A DNA stretch of 64,000 bases from Synanceia verrucosa (taxonomy: Eukaryota; Chordata; Actinopteri; Perciformes; Synanceiidae). Made by a program: the position numbers and the translations under genes. The notes under the pieces are model-generated. The model did not search any database and was not told the DNA's origin. It worked only from the letters and a program-made list of their open reading frames with translations. The stretch spans positions 9,860,742-9,924,741 of the forward strand of contig CM056565.1 of assembly GCA_029721515.1 (NCBI GenBank). Reading direction: 5' to 3'. Shown in pieces: positions 1 to 13,400 of this stretch; within the stretch, counting starts at the first letter, position 1; every line of letters begins with the position of its first letter.

Positions 1-291
1 CAGAGAAATATGTTGGATACAGAAATGCTTTGAATGCACTGACCTGGCTGTCATTTTGGTGCCAGATGCGGATAAGGAGGATGGTTAGAGCCGTCAAAGC
101 TTTTGTGAAGAAAATCAAAAACCTGTAAGTAACTCTCGTGCTCTTAGCATGTTGGCCTTTTATTTGCTCATGCTAACAAAATGTCCCTGTTTTGCTGCAG
201 GTGCCTTGGTTTGTATGAGTCAGTAAGACCTTCTCCTGCTCCAGCACCAGCTCCTGCACCTGCCCCCAAACAGAAAACCAAGGCTAAGTAG
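1..291 (+). CDS. 3' end of an unrecognised gene (two exons)
   Basis: An open frame runs from base 3 to 124, is cut by a 76-bp intron with a GTAAGT donor and a TTTGCTGCAG acceptor, and resumes at 201 to a TAG stop at 289-291. The frame is continuous across the splice. The visible C-terminus (about 70 residues) has a short hydrophobic stretch (LNALTWLSFWC), then a strongly basic amphipathic stretch (MRIRRMVRAVKAFVKKIKN), then an Ala-Pro dipeptide repeat and a lysine-rich end (KQKTKAK). The gene start lies outside the window, and the region before base 66 could be intronic. It is convergent with nectin3. I do not recognise the family. Possible poly(A) signals AATAAA follow near 726, 1747 and 1903. 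Confidence 0.6.
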
Positions 292-3200
292 CATGTAGGT
301 CGTGCTGAATGCACCCAGGGTTTGGGATTTGGAAAATGTTGGAATGGTACATCCTCCCGGGGCCTCTTTGAGGGGCAGCTCATTTCCATTTCTCTGCTGT
401 GATGTTTGTTCACATGAGCAAGATTTAATTAATCCAGACAGCCAAAACAAAGCTGCCATTCACTCACACAGGAGGAGTGGAAGTGCACCAGGAGAAGAAT
501 TTTATTTAGTGAGATGCTTTCTGTGGGCAGATTTTAATATAACCAGTTCACATCTACACCAAGCAGAGACAGAATAATCACTGCTTTTTTTCTTTTGATA
601 ACAGGTCTATTTTTACATAACCAGTGAACTCCCTGTTCCTGTTGAGCTGCTGATTTATCCATAACAAAGCAATGAAGCATTACTGCTGCTCTCATTATGT
701 GGGCTCATGCATTGTTAGCTGGATAGAATAAATCTGACATGCCATTAATTAACATTTGTAGTAGAAGCTTTTGAAGCAGCAGCACCATACAACTTTTATG
801 AGACATGAGAAATAAGATGTGAGAAATGTCCTCTGTTATCTGTGCACCATAAACTGCCTTCAGAGGACATTTCAGTAGATAAAATGTAAATCTGCTGATA
901 TAATACCATTTATAAAATAAGCACTGTCATCATTAGATGCTAGTCTCGCTTGTTATTTAAACAAAGGACTGGCCCATCGGATCATGAAGGTAAAAGTTCG
1001 AGGAGGTTGGAGGTCACTGACAAATGCAAAAACTCCCAGATTAAGAAGCCATTAAATTCCCTAGTGGTCTGTCCGTCAGGTGATTCATAGAAATGTCAAC
1101 ATCCTGAATGCAGAATAATGGATAGCATTTGACTTTTTGTCAGTCCACATATACACCAGTTCATTACTTCCAGAGAGGATCTGATGTTTGCATGTCAGTG
1201 CAGACAGTTGCTGGAACAACATTTTCCAAATCAACCAAGAATGTGGTCATTGATTGTTTCTGAAAATAACCCAAGACATCACCATAATACGCCACAAAAC
1301 AACACGGCTGCTGTTATTATAAACATAAACCTGAATGGAGCAGTTATTACAACACCACTCCTGTTAGCATGCCAGATTAAGGTTGGTGCCCTGTGGTCTC
1401 TGTTTCAGAACTTAAAACACGTCTGCACTCACACTAGCATGTCTTAATGAACTGAAGTTAACCTACTGTTGTTTTACATAATGAGCCCAGGTGAAAAAAT
1501 AGGTCAGTACTCTTAATTTTTAATTTTTTAAATTTGCCCATAACACCTGAAGTGTTGTCTTTGGTAGAAAGTCGTCTCCATGGAAATGCCCTTTAAAGAT
1601 GCACCCATGCAGGAGATCATCGTGGCTAACGGAAAGATTTATTAAATTTGTACTCTGTATTTCTGGCTGTTGATGTGGAACTGGCATCTCTATAATCTTT
1701 TTCTGTAGATGTAATGTCACTTAATACAACTGTAAAGGACAACAAAATAAAAGCATAAACATTATGAGAAAGATTCTGTAAGTGAGGCATTAACACTGTG
1801 CTTTTTTTCTGTTATGGTTGCCACTTTCATCTTTGATTAACATTTATTTCTATATGTATTTACTATTTTGTATTGTCATTTCCTAATGTTATGTTGCTCC
1901 CCAATAAAAAGATATTTACTAAAAAATTAAGGTGAGTTTGTCTCACCTTCAAGGTGAATGTGTCAATGTCACCGTCCTGAACTTTATAGTGTCCAGTGAG
2001 TCATGACAGTGCAACAATGAGTCAGCTTGCATGATATCAGGACCCTGAAACTAAAGCAGCTAAATGCTATTAAGTCCTCATTAAAGGCATTATTTATTTA
2101 CACCTGTGCTTTTCATCCTGTTACAAAAATCAAAATGTCTCCTGTGAAAATGCCTATCACTCTTTTACTGTGTAAAACAGTACAGACAAGCAAGAAAGCA
2201 AATTGTAATGGTTTGTTTGAGTAGACAAATTTATAATGTCTACGCTGCCACCCAGGACACAGCCATTATACAAGTATTTATGTTCACTATATAGCTACAC
2301 AATACATGCATGTTTATTGTGTATTTATTGTCTTTACAATATATGTTTATATTGTCCTTTTATGCCTAAAACTATAAACACTACAGAGAAATAAGATCAC
2401 GATTTATGAGCTGTTAGTGCTGCTTTCCATTAAACATGCAGTCCAGTGCATGACATCAACTAGTCAATTTTCTCTGTGATTTTCCATTTATAAAAAATAT
2501 ATTCCTTAGGATTGTCTTAATGAACATAAATGAGCCAAAAATGACTTAACATCTCCTGCACCCTGAAATCTAGACAGATTATAGTTGTAATCATGGACAG
2601 AGAGCAGCCAAGGGTCACATCTACTGTACCTGCTGATGGTAAAACACTCTACACCAGGGGTTGCACTGACATGTCTGACCACTAGGTGTTGCTCTTGGAA
2701 AGTGTCAGCTAAGCCCCTCCAAGAGAGGATGGAGAAAGCCACTGATCACTGATCTAAAGAAGGAAACACAGGCTGGCAAACATGTTAACCATCAATCCAA
2801 CGTGGACACCAGCTCCTCAAATACAAGCTCACTGCATCGTCTCTACAAAATGTTTCCCACTGATATAAAAAAACATGTTTTTTCTCTCTGCGGTAAGAAT
2901 TACACGGGTGCAGTGACTGTGACCTTGAGATGAATTTACCTCAGAAACCCTTCACATGTCAAGTCAGACTCGCTCTCAGATCTTCAAGGACTTCTTCTGT
3001 TTCCACATGTGGTGACTCAGAGCTTCCATCTCAGTCTGTTTACTTTCAGGAGGTTTGTGAATACCTTCATAGAGCTGTCTGATTACACACAGAGCGAAAA
3101 CAAATTACATTTTTTAATAATCTATTGTTGCCATAGGGTCACTCATACCACTGGTGCACTTTTTTGCAAAATGAAATGCACTTACGTACATGAATCAAAC

Positions 3201-3420
3201 AAGAACGTAAAATGTAAAAACTAAAGCATCCTATGAAGGGAATACCTCCAAAATGTCAACATGGCACTTCAGTTAGTTCTCCAGATAAAAGTCTAACACA
3301 GAGTATGAAACACAAAAGTATGAAATATATAATCCACCTCAACTTCAAACAGTCAATCTGTTGCAGCAACATAAAATGCCTGAATACTTCACTCTACAGC
3401 GTTTACTGTATATATATATA

Positions 3421-3463
<43 letters not shown>

Positions 3464-4272
3464 CCTGACATCAGTAACTTATCAGATTACTGTTCCCCTG
3501 ATTAGTAGGAGGTTATGACTCTACACAACTGCACTGACGCAGAAGCTACATTTACACATTTACAAATCTACAGTTTCCACTGCCAGAAAAAAACCTAGTG
3601 TCATAGCACTACAACAGCAAATCACAGAACTAGGACAGAAATACTTTAATTAATCCCTTCATGGTCTGTGTTGCAGCTAGTACATTTGGTCTCAGTGGAC
3701 CTAAGCGGTGTGGATCTGGTGTGGTTTGGTCCAGCAATATGTCTGAAAATAGAGTCTCTTATAGAGTCATGTTTTGTTGCTGATAAAAGAAAAAGGGAAA
3801 CAGTGATAATAACTATGACCTTCAGCTGGTTTCTCTCTACTCGTGTACAGTATGGTGCACATCTTAGAAAGAGATATCAAACACTACTGTAATAAACAAT
3901 ATATCTGCAGAACAGAAAAAAAAAAGAAATGAAGTAATAGTTCTGTATTTTGAGAAATGCACTTATTCGCTTTTAATGTTGAGAGTTAAACGAGACGATC
4001 GATACCACCCTCGTGTTTGTACAGTAAATATGAAGCTAAAGCCAGCAGATTTGGTTTAGCACAAGGCATCAAGTCAGGTTTGGATCTGTCCAATAGGTCA
4101 AAATAAACACTGGACTACTCCTTTAGGACGAATATCATTTAACAATGTGAAATAAAAGGTAAGGTAAAATGTGTGAAGGGTGCTGCCAGCTGTTTCCTCC
4201 TCTGGATTGATGGCTCAGTGACAGAGTGAATGACCAGGCCAGGCGCTTGGTGGCCAGTGTTCAGGGTATCTG
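292..4272. other. Convergent intergenic region and 3' UTR space
   Basis: No supported gene. This interval must hold the 3' UTR of the plus-strand gene and that of the nectin3 beta-type transcript. Plus-strand AATAAA motifs occur near 726, 1747 and 1903. Minus-strand AATAAA (TTTATT on plus) occurs near 2090 and 2310. The open frames here are short and show no family resemblance. Confidence 0.5.
3409..3459. repeat. (TA)n microsatellite
   Basis: An almost uninterrupted TA dinucleotide tract with one CTC interruption near 3420. Confidence 0.95.
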
Positions 4273-4449
4273 TCACACGTAGTGTTCACGGTGGTTGATG
4301 TACACCTGGTCCGTCCCGCTCTGATGACACACCCACTGCAGGCGGGACAGCTGCTGGGCGGGACTCTGTGCTGCCGGTGGTCGTGGTCTTGTTGTGGATG
4401 GGTGCTGCCTGTTAGTCGGCTCCAGTCTACAGTCTGCCCTGTGCGTCTG
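4273..4449 (-). CDS. nectin3: nectin3 beta-type exon 8: C-terminus ending EHYV
   Basis: Begins at a tandem acceptor CCAGCAG (NAGNAG) and encodes QTHRADCRLEPTNRQ through to VYINHREHYV and a TGA at 4275-4273. EHYV fits the nectin consensus E/A-x-Y-V for the afadin PDZ domain. Nectin-3 beta is one of the isoforms known to keep such a motif. The middle of the exon (HPSTTRPRPPAAQSPAQQ) is Pro/Gln-rich. Choice of acceptor would add or drop one Gln. Confidence 0.87.
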   Translation of the reverse strand, partial: QTHRADCRLEPTNRQHPSTTRPRPPAAQSPAQQLSRLQWVCHQSGTDQVYINHREHYV

Positions 4450-7400
4450 CTGGTTAAAAACAATAATCAAAGACAGTGAGATTGCTCTTTCCTGACCCAA
4501 CAGTCTAGACTATCGCCTCACATCAGAGCATCAGGGAGAGTCAGGTTAAGTGTAAGAAGAAAAGTTTCTTTCTGAGTGAGACTAAAAAAAAAAAGTACAG
4601 GCTTATGTAAGCCGAGCACACAGATTAAAGATTTAAACTACCCTGCATATTAAATTAGCACAGCCATTAGGCCCCCTGCTTAATAAACACAGATCGTGAC
4701 ATGGACTAGGTTGCTGTTACCTCCTGTTGTGACTCATCGTCAGCTCACCAAATGTTTATCTTTGTGGTGTAGCAATGATTCAGCTGAAATGTAGGCTACT
4801 AACATGATTGTTATAGTGGTTATGTAAAGGGAGATGGGTTTACCTGACGGAGCCAGGCCACTTGTGATGCGTGGACAGCCAAGGGAACAGCCGGCGCTCT
4901 CTCAGAGTAGGGAGGAGGTGGCTTGTGTGTCGGAGGAAGGTCAATCCTTCAGAGACAGAATGAAGAGAGACTTTATATTTCCAGAACAGACAGACACACA
5001 GTATATCACATGATGCTGCTCTTCTCTACAATACTTGAGATGAGGAACAGTGAGAGGTTCCAGCACGGTGACATGCTGTCCTGCACTTACATCACTGTGT
5101 GATGAAGAGGCCTGCATCCTCCACCAACCCCCCTGCCGGCCATCCCACTGGGACTTCCAGCCACGGTCACACTTAAGATGCTAAGTTTGTCGTGGCACTG
5201 ACCGCAGACCAGCGATCAGCTAGATTCACCGTCCTATAGTGTCAGCGCAATGACGCAGGGCCCACACCCATGCACAAATGTTGAGTATTTTCCCCCCTTG
5301 ATTCATGCTAATTCCTGCCAGTCAGCAGTGTCTGAAGGTGGATCTGTTTTCACTTCACGCAATCAGGTTGAAACTCAGAGGCCCGTGGTGTTACTGAAAC
5401 TACAGTGCACAATTTCACGACATGTTTGAAGGAATTAAAATTTAAGTATTTTTACATAGAATAATGAGAGAATATGAGAGCTCAGGAGGAAGACGCCATA
5501 GTCGAGGAAAATCCTTTTAGCTGGAACAAAAATAATCCATGCATTAACATTTTTTAAATACCAAATCTTCGCTTTGTACTTCCCAATAACAAGCTGCAAC
5601 TTACTCGTCCATCTAATCATTCTCAATCGCTTTCTCACACTTCATTGACTTATTTGCAATGGACATGCAGTTGGTATTTTGGGAGAATGTAGCACCATTT
5701 TAAACACTAGCTTCACTCCCTGAGACACACCTGACACGTGACTGTGTCCACGGAGCGAGTGTTCTCAATGTCATGCTAACAAGGATGGATGAGGGGCGTC
5801 AACCTGTGACCTTGCAGATATGGTCTATGGGTTCACAATAATGATTTTGCATGTGAGGGGCAGCAGATTGATCAGTAGTATTGAACACATAAAACAGGTT
5901 TTTGTTGCTTTAAACAGACAGTCAGTCATAGGCAGAGTGTGACCCAGCCCCTTCTGTAAATAATTCACCCTCAAAGTTATTCTTCTTGGCTCTAACATTA
6001 ACATGAGTGCTGGTGCACTGTGGGTACAGACTGAACAAAATAGGACAAGGGCTTTCTGCCAAGACAGCAAATACCTGCCACCCCTCAACCTTGTCCTGCA
6101 GCCGCCCTGCCCTAGGGCTGCAGCACTCTGCAAGGGATCAAAAGAGCAACTCCCTGAACCCTCTGACAGGCTCCAGTCAACCTCACAAGGTATCGTGTCA
6201 TTAATTAACCAGGAGAGCATGTTCCTGCACCATGAATTATTCGTCACTTACACTTTGTCAGCGAAAGCTGATGGTGGTGGTGCCTTGCGAGCAGAGAGGA
6301 TCACGATGATGAAGACAGAGATGAGGAAGAGGGCGAGGACTGCACCCATCACAGCTCCGGCCACGACGATGGAATTTGACCTTTCTGCTTCAGACTGGTC
6401 TGAGATGAAGCATAGAGAGACTTTCAGAGTAACACAGTAACATCAACAGTAGGAAGACAGGGTCAGTGTGCTGTAAATGAGGTGAAGCTCACGATAAGGT
6501 TTTATGTACACCCTGTCAGACGTGATCATTTACAGCAGCTTTGAAAACTGGGATGCGTTTGTCCCAGTTTGACTTATGGCCCCCTAAAGGAATCAAGAGG
6601 GCCAGTAACATCAGTTCAGACCTGCAGCTGACAGAGCGAACTGTATCAGTGTCACCATTTGCAGACAAGGAGAGGAAAAGCTTTTGCAGGTTTGACACTT
6701 ACCCTGCATACCAGGCAAAGAATGTTACTCTTGAAGTGCTGCAGCTTGACATTTAAATTGCAATAAAACACTTCAAACCTGTGACATGTAAGCTTTTGTT
6801 AACTTGAGCACAGTTTGTTCTGAAGAGTACAAACTGCTCTGAGTGTCTTCATGTGTCTTCCCTCCTGAAGGACCGTCCAATGTATGAAGCAGCTCTGGAG
6901 TGGACTTCTTAGAAAAATAGGGGGTGGACAGATGTAGATGCAAAAAGAAAAGGAGATGAAATGCACCTTGAAACTTATTATTCACTAATCACTTACTTTA
7001 CATGTTCGCCTCCATCACGTCTCCACGTTGTCCTCTGTCTTTTGTGTCAAGTTCTAGTTGTTGCTGAATTAGCTTTGTTTGACCATATGCTTGCATTGCA
7101 CATGTCCACTGAGAGGATTAGGATTAATTGTGATTAAGATGCATTAAACTCACAGAGCAGCCGGTTTTGGCCATTCAGCAGAAATGTGTAAAACTGTGAT
7201 TGCAGGACTCTCAAGGAACTGGAGGACAAAAGGTGACAGAGGAAAAAAAGCCAAGTGTGTAGTGGTCAATTCCAGTTGATTTAGCTGTGGAGGTGGGGAA
7301 AGAAATCAATAACGTGCTGAGATGAGAATCCTAAATCACAGTTCAATTATGATGCAGATTGAACACAGTGGGACTTGTGAGCTCGCCCCTGAAAGCCACT

Positions 7401-10400
7401 TCTTCCTCTTTTATTCCCCTCCCCCTCTTCTCCCTCCACACTGTCCTCTAACAGTTAATAGACATTCGATTAGTTTTGATGGCAGCTGAACTATGACAAG
7501 AGCCTCTGGAGTTGATCAACAAGGCTTTAAAAATGCAGTTCATCAAACTGCCTGCGTTAACGCCGGGTGACAAGACATTTTGCGGACATTCATAATGTGA
7601 TAAGGGATGAAAAACTGTTTTAAACTCTCAATGCATGGAGCACCCTCTGGAGCTCATAATGTTTATTCACACAGGAGTTTATTTGAGCCAATTAACGGCA
7701 TGAATTTATTCCTGCATGTTCAGTTTGGATGGTTTTCTGCAAATTAAAACATTCTGTTGGTCCAAACGTCATCCATTCTGGAGAGGCTTGGATTAGTGGT
7801 GGATCCACTGTCCCCACACTGGGACCTGGCTCCAGTGTGCGGCTCTTTCTGTCTTTATCACACACACACACAACACACCAACACTCTGTGAAGCCAGAAA
7901 AAGTGCATGCTGGTGCTTGGTCGAGGTCAGCAGATGGATTTGTTATGAATTAAACACAGCATACCTCACCGGCATGAAGAGAAGTGAGGCAGTGAGAGAT
8001 GACAAGACAACCACCCCCCCCCCCACATCCTAAAACCTTAACAGCAAGGTCAAGGGTCATGCAATTGTCCAGCCTACAGAGCCTGGGGGGAGCAGATGCT
8101 GCTGTAATAGCAGACTTGGGGGGAGGAAGTTCAGAGCAGAAGGTGGTCTGTCATTCTTATCTCAATATTTTCAGCTCAGTGATGGTGACAGTTTGATCCC
8201 ACCTCTGCTGGGGGAGTTAATATCAAAGTGTCTCTCACGCCGGCGTCAGCGGTGCATCCCTCAACGCTGCCGGAGACGTTCGCTCACTCCTTTTGTGTGT
8301 TGTGAAAAGTATCCTTGGAAACTGTTGTCGCAGGCAAAAAGCAAACCCACTGATCTTTTGCACGAGCGTCTCCAACCAATTCAAGCACTGCTAGCTGACA
8401 TCATCATTACTGCTGAGCTGCTTCACTTTTCTCAGCGCCACCATTCAGACTGAGCACGCCTCTGTTTCAAGGTCAGGATGGCAACAACCACTGTGACAAT
8501 GATAAGGTCTATAGAAGCCAGAGAGGTCGCTGGGAAAAAGGAAAAGACTTTCAGGGTGAAGTGTATGTCTTGAGGGTTTGAGGTGCAGGCTTAACAGTGT
8601 CAAGGTCAGATCAGCCTACGTCCTTATAACCAGAAGAGCGCTCGCTGCGGTGCAGCAGGGCGTAATGGGCCATTTTCAAATCCAGTAGCTAATTTCTTTT
8701 CCTGTTCTGCCTTTCACAGCATCACAGTTAAACTCTCAACACCCCCATCACTCTGCTTTCTGTGACCAGGTAGGAGCCTGTAGGAAGACAGCCTCCATCA
8801 GCAGCTCCAGATGAGCTTGTTGCCATGGGGACAGTCAATGGGCTGGTGAGTGGGGACTTTGGGCCAGACATAAACACTCAGCATTTAATTTTACCAGCTG
8901 GTAGACAATGGGGGAAGACACATGAGGGGGGGATCCACAAAGGAGAGGAGCTGTAGGGGAGAGCGAGGGCCTTTCTGACCTGAAACAAAGCAAACTGGTG
9001 ATGAGGGACAAGAGAGAGCTGAGGAGGTGCTGGGTCTCCCCTCACTACACAAATACCAGCTGAGAGGAACCGCTCCATATGACAGCATTTTGGAAACTAA
9101 AGAGTTATGAAGGCATGACTGAATTACATCATCCGAGGCGTCCCACGTGTGCGCGCTGGGTTGGGGGGGGAGGTTGCAGCATTAGGGAGCTACAGATGAT
9201 GTCATTTATAGAAGCACAAAGAAGCAGAGACTGAGCAGTCTGAGTAACGGCAAGCTCAAAAACCTCCAGAGAAAAGAACTCACAGGTGCTAAGGTGCTTT
9301 ATTAAACTAAAGTATCTCAAAAAGGTCAACAAAATAATGCTCCACTATTGTCACAGACATAAATATTTTTTCTCCCTTCTGGAAACTTACATTTTCTTCT
9401 TTATGTACAAAAAAAAAATGACCACAAGGTGCTTTTCATTGACAGTGAGACTGATATTAAAATCTTCAACTCTTTGAACACCAGTGGTTCTATAGAAACC
9501 AAAACCCCTGACAGATACCTGTGAAGTCAAGGTGCCTGATTTTACATCAAAAATGCATTCAAGCTTTGTTTTTTGTGTCTGTGTGTGGTTTAATGCCTTT
9601 TAGTCTGCATGTTGAGTCATTAACTGTCACGGTGACAGGGGCAGAGACGTGAATATGGCACTACAGAGTCCTCCTGACACAAAATATGCTGAAAACAAAA
9701 CTAGGTGACAATTAAATGTCACAGAGCAAAATAGCATGTTCTTACATCCATAACAGAAAAACACATCTTCTAGGTAATCTAAGGCACTAGTTGTATTTCT
9801 CAACATTAAGTGAAGGACATTTCTCAAGGTAAAAGATATTGATGACTGATCTTTACACAAATGTCACATGGGCTGCAAACAGACGAGTCGAGCAAAAATA
9901 GTATATTGATTAGTGGGATTTCTGTCTTAGTGCATAGACGCAAACACAAGAAGGTGGTTCAGCTGCTGTGCTTCCTGTTGTTTCTGCTTTTATAAGAAAG
10001 TGACCAGAAGAGCAGAATGAAGAGGTGGCAGCAGCACGACCACCCTTCTTTCAAAACAAAACAAAACAAAAAAAAAAAAAAAACTTACTTGAAATTCAAA
10101 CAATCTTAATTAAGTTTTGTGGTTCACAAACTGTAGATTTCACTTAGGTATTCCCATAAACCAGGTCAGTTCACCAGAATCACAAAGAAACATCTCACTT
10201 ACTTGTAGTGGCATCAATGCAGACTGTTTTGGATTAACATAGATTTCGACCTCCACTCCTATATAATAAAGATGGGTAGAAGTACATTTTACTTTTACTA
10301 CACAGAAACATTGGTCTGGCTACTTTGGGTGCTGTTTTAGGCACGAGTCAAACGAGTCAAATCAAATATTTCTGCACACCACTGGTGGTAAGTAAGGAAT

Positions 10401-13400
10401 TTTGTTAATGTAATTAGAGTGAACCTAAACTATAGGTACTTATAAGAATGGGAAGTTTGGGCCTGTGGAAATAAATAAGTCTGTGGTGTACTGCTGACAG
10501 CAGGTGAAACAGTGTGTCATCAGGAATCATCTCCTCTGTCAACTGTCACTGTAAAAACTGCAGCCTATTCACTGCACAAATAATTAGTGAGGGTTCATAA
10601 CAATATAACTAATTCCCATTCTGACAACTGCTACTGTAATATTAAAGTGGCCTAAAGCATCTTTTCACTTCTATTTCAGGCTACAAGACCCTGTATATAA
10701 CAGTGATATGTTAGTCATTTAAATAAGCTTATAATCAGCTGTTAGCTAGTTAGCAATACTTAATGTGAGACTGTCATCATCTTATTTTACATAGAAGCTA
10801 CACAAATATTTGGCATCTGGCATCAAATATTGTATAAGTGACCATACTTCTACAGTTGGCATGTATTCACAAACACTAGTGCACATGAAAGAAACTGCTG
10901 GATCTCCTCCATGCTGTCAGGTAAATAAGTGCATGTGCCAAAAGTTTTAATTGTCAGATCATGTACAAAAATTGAAAATTAGCTTTAAATCTATGGCAGC
11001 TTTATCTAAGTTTGACCCCTGAACTACTGGGGCTCCACAGCCCAATAACATAGACATGTAAAACACTTTCTGCTCAGCTCAGTCACAGTACGTGGTACAG
11101 CCTGCAACATTTGAGCCTCAATTAGCAAATGTGGCTGGTTACAAATTAATACAGATTTAATTGTAAAGCCAGCAGGAAATCATTTTTTAAAGAAAAGCAC
11201 AGTGTGTATTATTTTATAGATACTCAAAGGATGATTATGAAGGACAGATCTAATGATCAGTGCAACAAATACCATCTGTGCCATTTGGTGAGTAAGCGCT
11301 GGACTGTGGCTCTGAAAACCACAGGCAACAGTGACGACCTGTTGCAATACTGGCAGTAATAATAAAAGATTATTTTAAAACAATAAGTTTAATGCCTCAG
11401 ATTGTGACACAGACATGTCATTTTCTACAGATTACTGAGAATAATGAAATAAGTCCATCATGGTTATTTGTGGTCGGGTGTGCTGGCTGCACTCTTGAAT
11501 GACTTCTTTGTGTAACAAAATACTTTGGGACTGGGAGGCCAGCGTATGGTGGCTGCCATGCTGTAACCTGCTTTCAACAATGCCCCTGCTGATAGCACTC
11601 TTTGAATTTTCAAGAGGCCTGGGTTGGTGCCAGAGTGCAAACTCTCAAACATCCATTACCATCTGGTAGACAACAAGATGTTTTTTTTGGCTAAATGAAG
11701 AGGACAACCAGCTAGGAACTCTTCCCCATATCAAGAAATCACACTGAACAGAAGTAATATCATTCAAGCTCATATACACTAGAAGATTTTTGAAGCAATT
11801 TTTTGCGTATGAATGCTTAAACACAGTCTGCTGTTAGAGTTGACTGTGCCTCATTCATGCAGACATCCCTGCCCGCCCTCCCTCCCGGGGATAAAAGATG
11901 AATCGAGGACGTACAGTAGAAATGCTCTTTGGGTTCCCACTGTGGGCCACCACTTTCAAAAGGACATTATTAGGACATCACTGGCCAAGTCCTGAAGCTC
12001 ACAAGTCTCCCAAGTTAGATAAAGGGCAGACATTTTAGTAGAAAATAAATGATGTGGTCGTTCATTATAAAGTTTTGCAAAAGGCAGTGCAACACGTCGT
12101 TTGACTAGGATTCAGCATGGAGGACATCTTTCATAAAGTTTTTGAAAAAGGGCCTGTGATCCTCTGAATTTCAAGGATTTACTTCCAGTTGTGTTTTTTT
12201 TAAATTGTCCTGAATATCAACCAATCATATTCAGAGGTCCTTTAAAGAAATTAGCAAAGCAATTTCAACACCTAGCCTACAAAAATGTCCTTCTACAACG
12301 CCATCATGATCTGCAAGCCGCCAGGGCTTCAACTCAACTGAAATACATATTAGTAATGCTAAACAAATAGGCAGTCCATGTAGTAAGGCAGAGACAGCAC
12401 ATACATCATGACCTTTAGTTGGTCTCTACACACAGACGAGTAACATGTCACCTTCTGTGGGCATGTAGACTATCAATGTCACTGGGCAGTCCATGATCTG
12501 TCCACGTCAAGAACAGAAACATTATGTCAAGTGTCGACCAGGACGCTTGAGTGAAACAAAGGAACTACAGGACTGAGATTAGTAAAAGTGTGCATACAGA
12601 AGAAAAATGATGTGTTTCTTCCTAATTTGACGAATGAAACCTAATTTCCGTTGTATCGGTGCTCCTGCAGGACCAAGTAGCTTGTCAAACGTACCACTCT
12701 CTACGTGAGATGACAGACCCGTCTGTGTGAGAGACATAGTCACCATCGGGCCCGCTATCGTAGCAATCGTCTGACAGGTAGGGTGTGCCGTTTCCTTGTG
12801 GTTTAGGTGAATGAGGGTATCTGGCACATCGGGCCTGCCGTGGACTAGAATACTGTGCATGTTCACGGTGGTGATTCTGCTGATGGCTGTGTAGACTGCT
12901 CTCCCTCATTGCCCTAGTGTAGCCATTAGAGGGATACTCCTCTCTGTTGTAGTTGCTATGGTGACGACGGTCACGCTCCTGTTTCAGCTGGCGGTCGCCC
13001 CACTCCTCTCGGTCGTGGTCCTGATGGTGGGAGCTGCTGCCAGGTTTGGTAGGGTGGAGCTCATGCTGTGTGGGGGCTTTCTGGAGGTCATTGGGGCCCA
13101 GGTACTGCTTGGTGTAGTAGTTCCCATGGGAGGTTTGCTGTTGCCGTAGGTAACACACTCCAACAAGAGACAGCAGCAGTAGCAGGAACAAGGCACCGCC
13201 CACTGCCCCACCCACTATGGAGCCTAGATTACTCTCAGGTAGGGCTTCAAGTGTAGGAGAGCTGAGTAGAACATGCCCCTTATCATCGACTAATGTGGAG
13301 GAGGCAGAGCCAGTTAGGACAGGAGCAGTAATGGTGGAAGGCATGGTGGGAGGATCTAATGGAGGGAAGGAGGGTGAGAGGGGAGCAGAGGGTGGAAGAG

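Noticed and set aside
168..459. Minus-strand frames with Gly-Ala or Cys-Arg repeats
   Set aside because: These are shadows of the Ala-Pro repeat of the plus-strand gene.
3233..3460. Frame ending in a Tyr-Ile repeat
   Set aside because: Translation of a TA microsatellite, not a protein. The same applies to 54810-55109.
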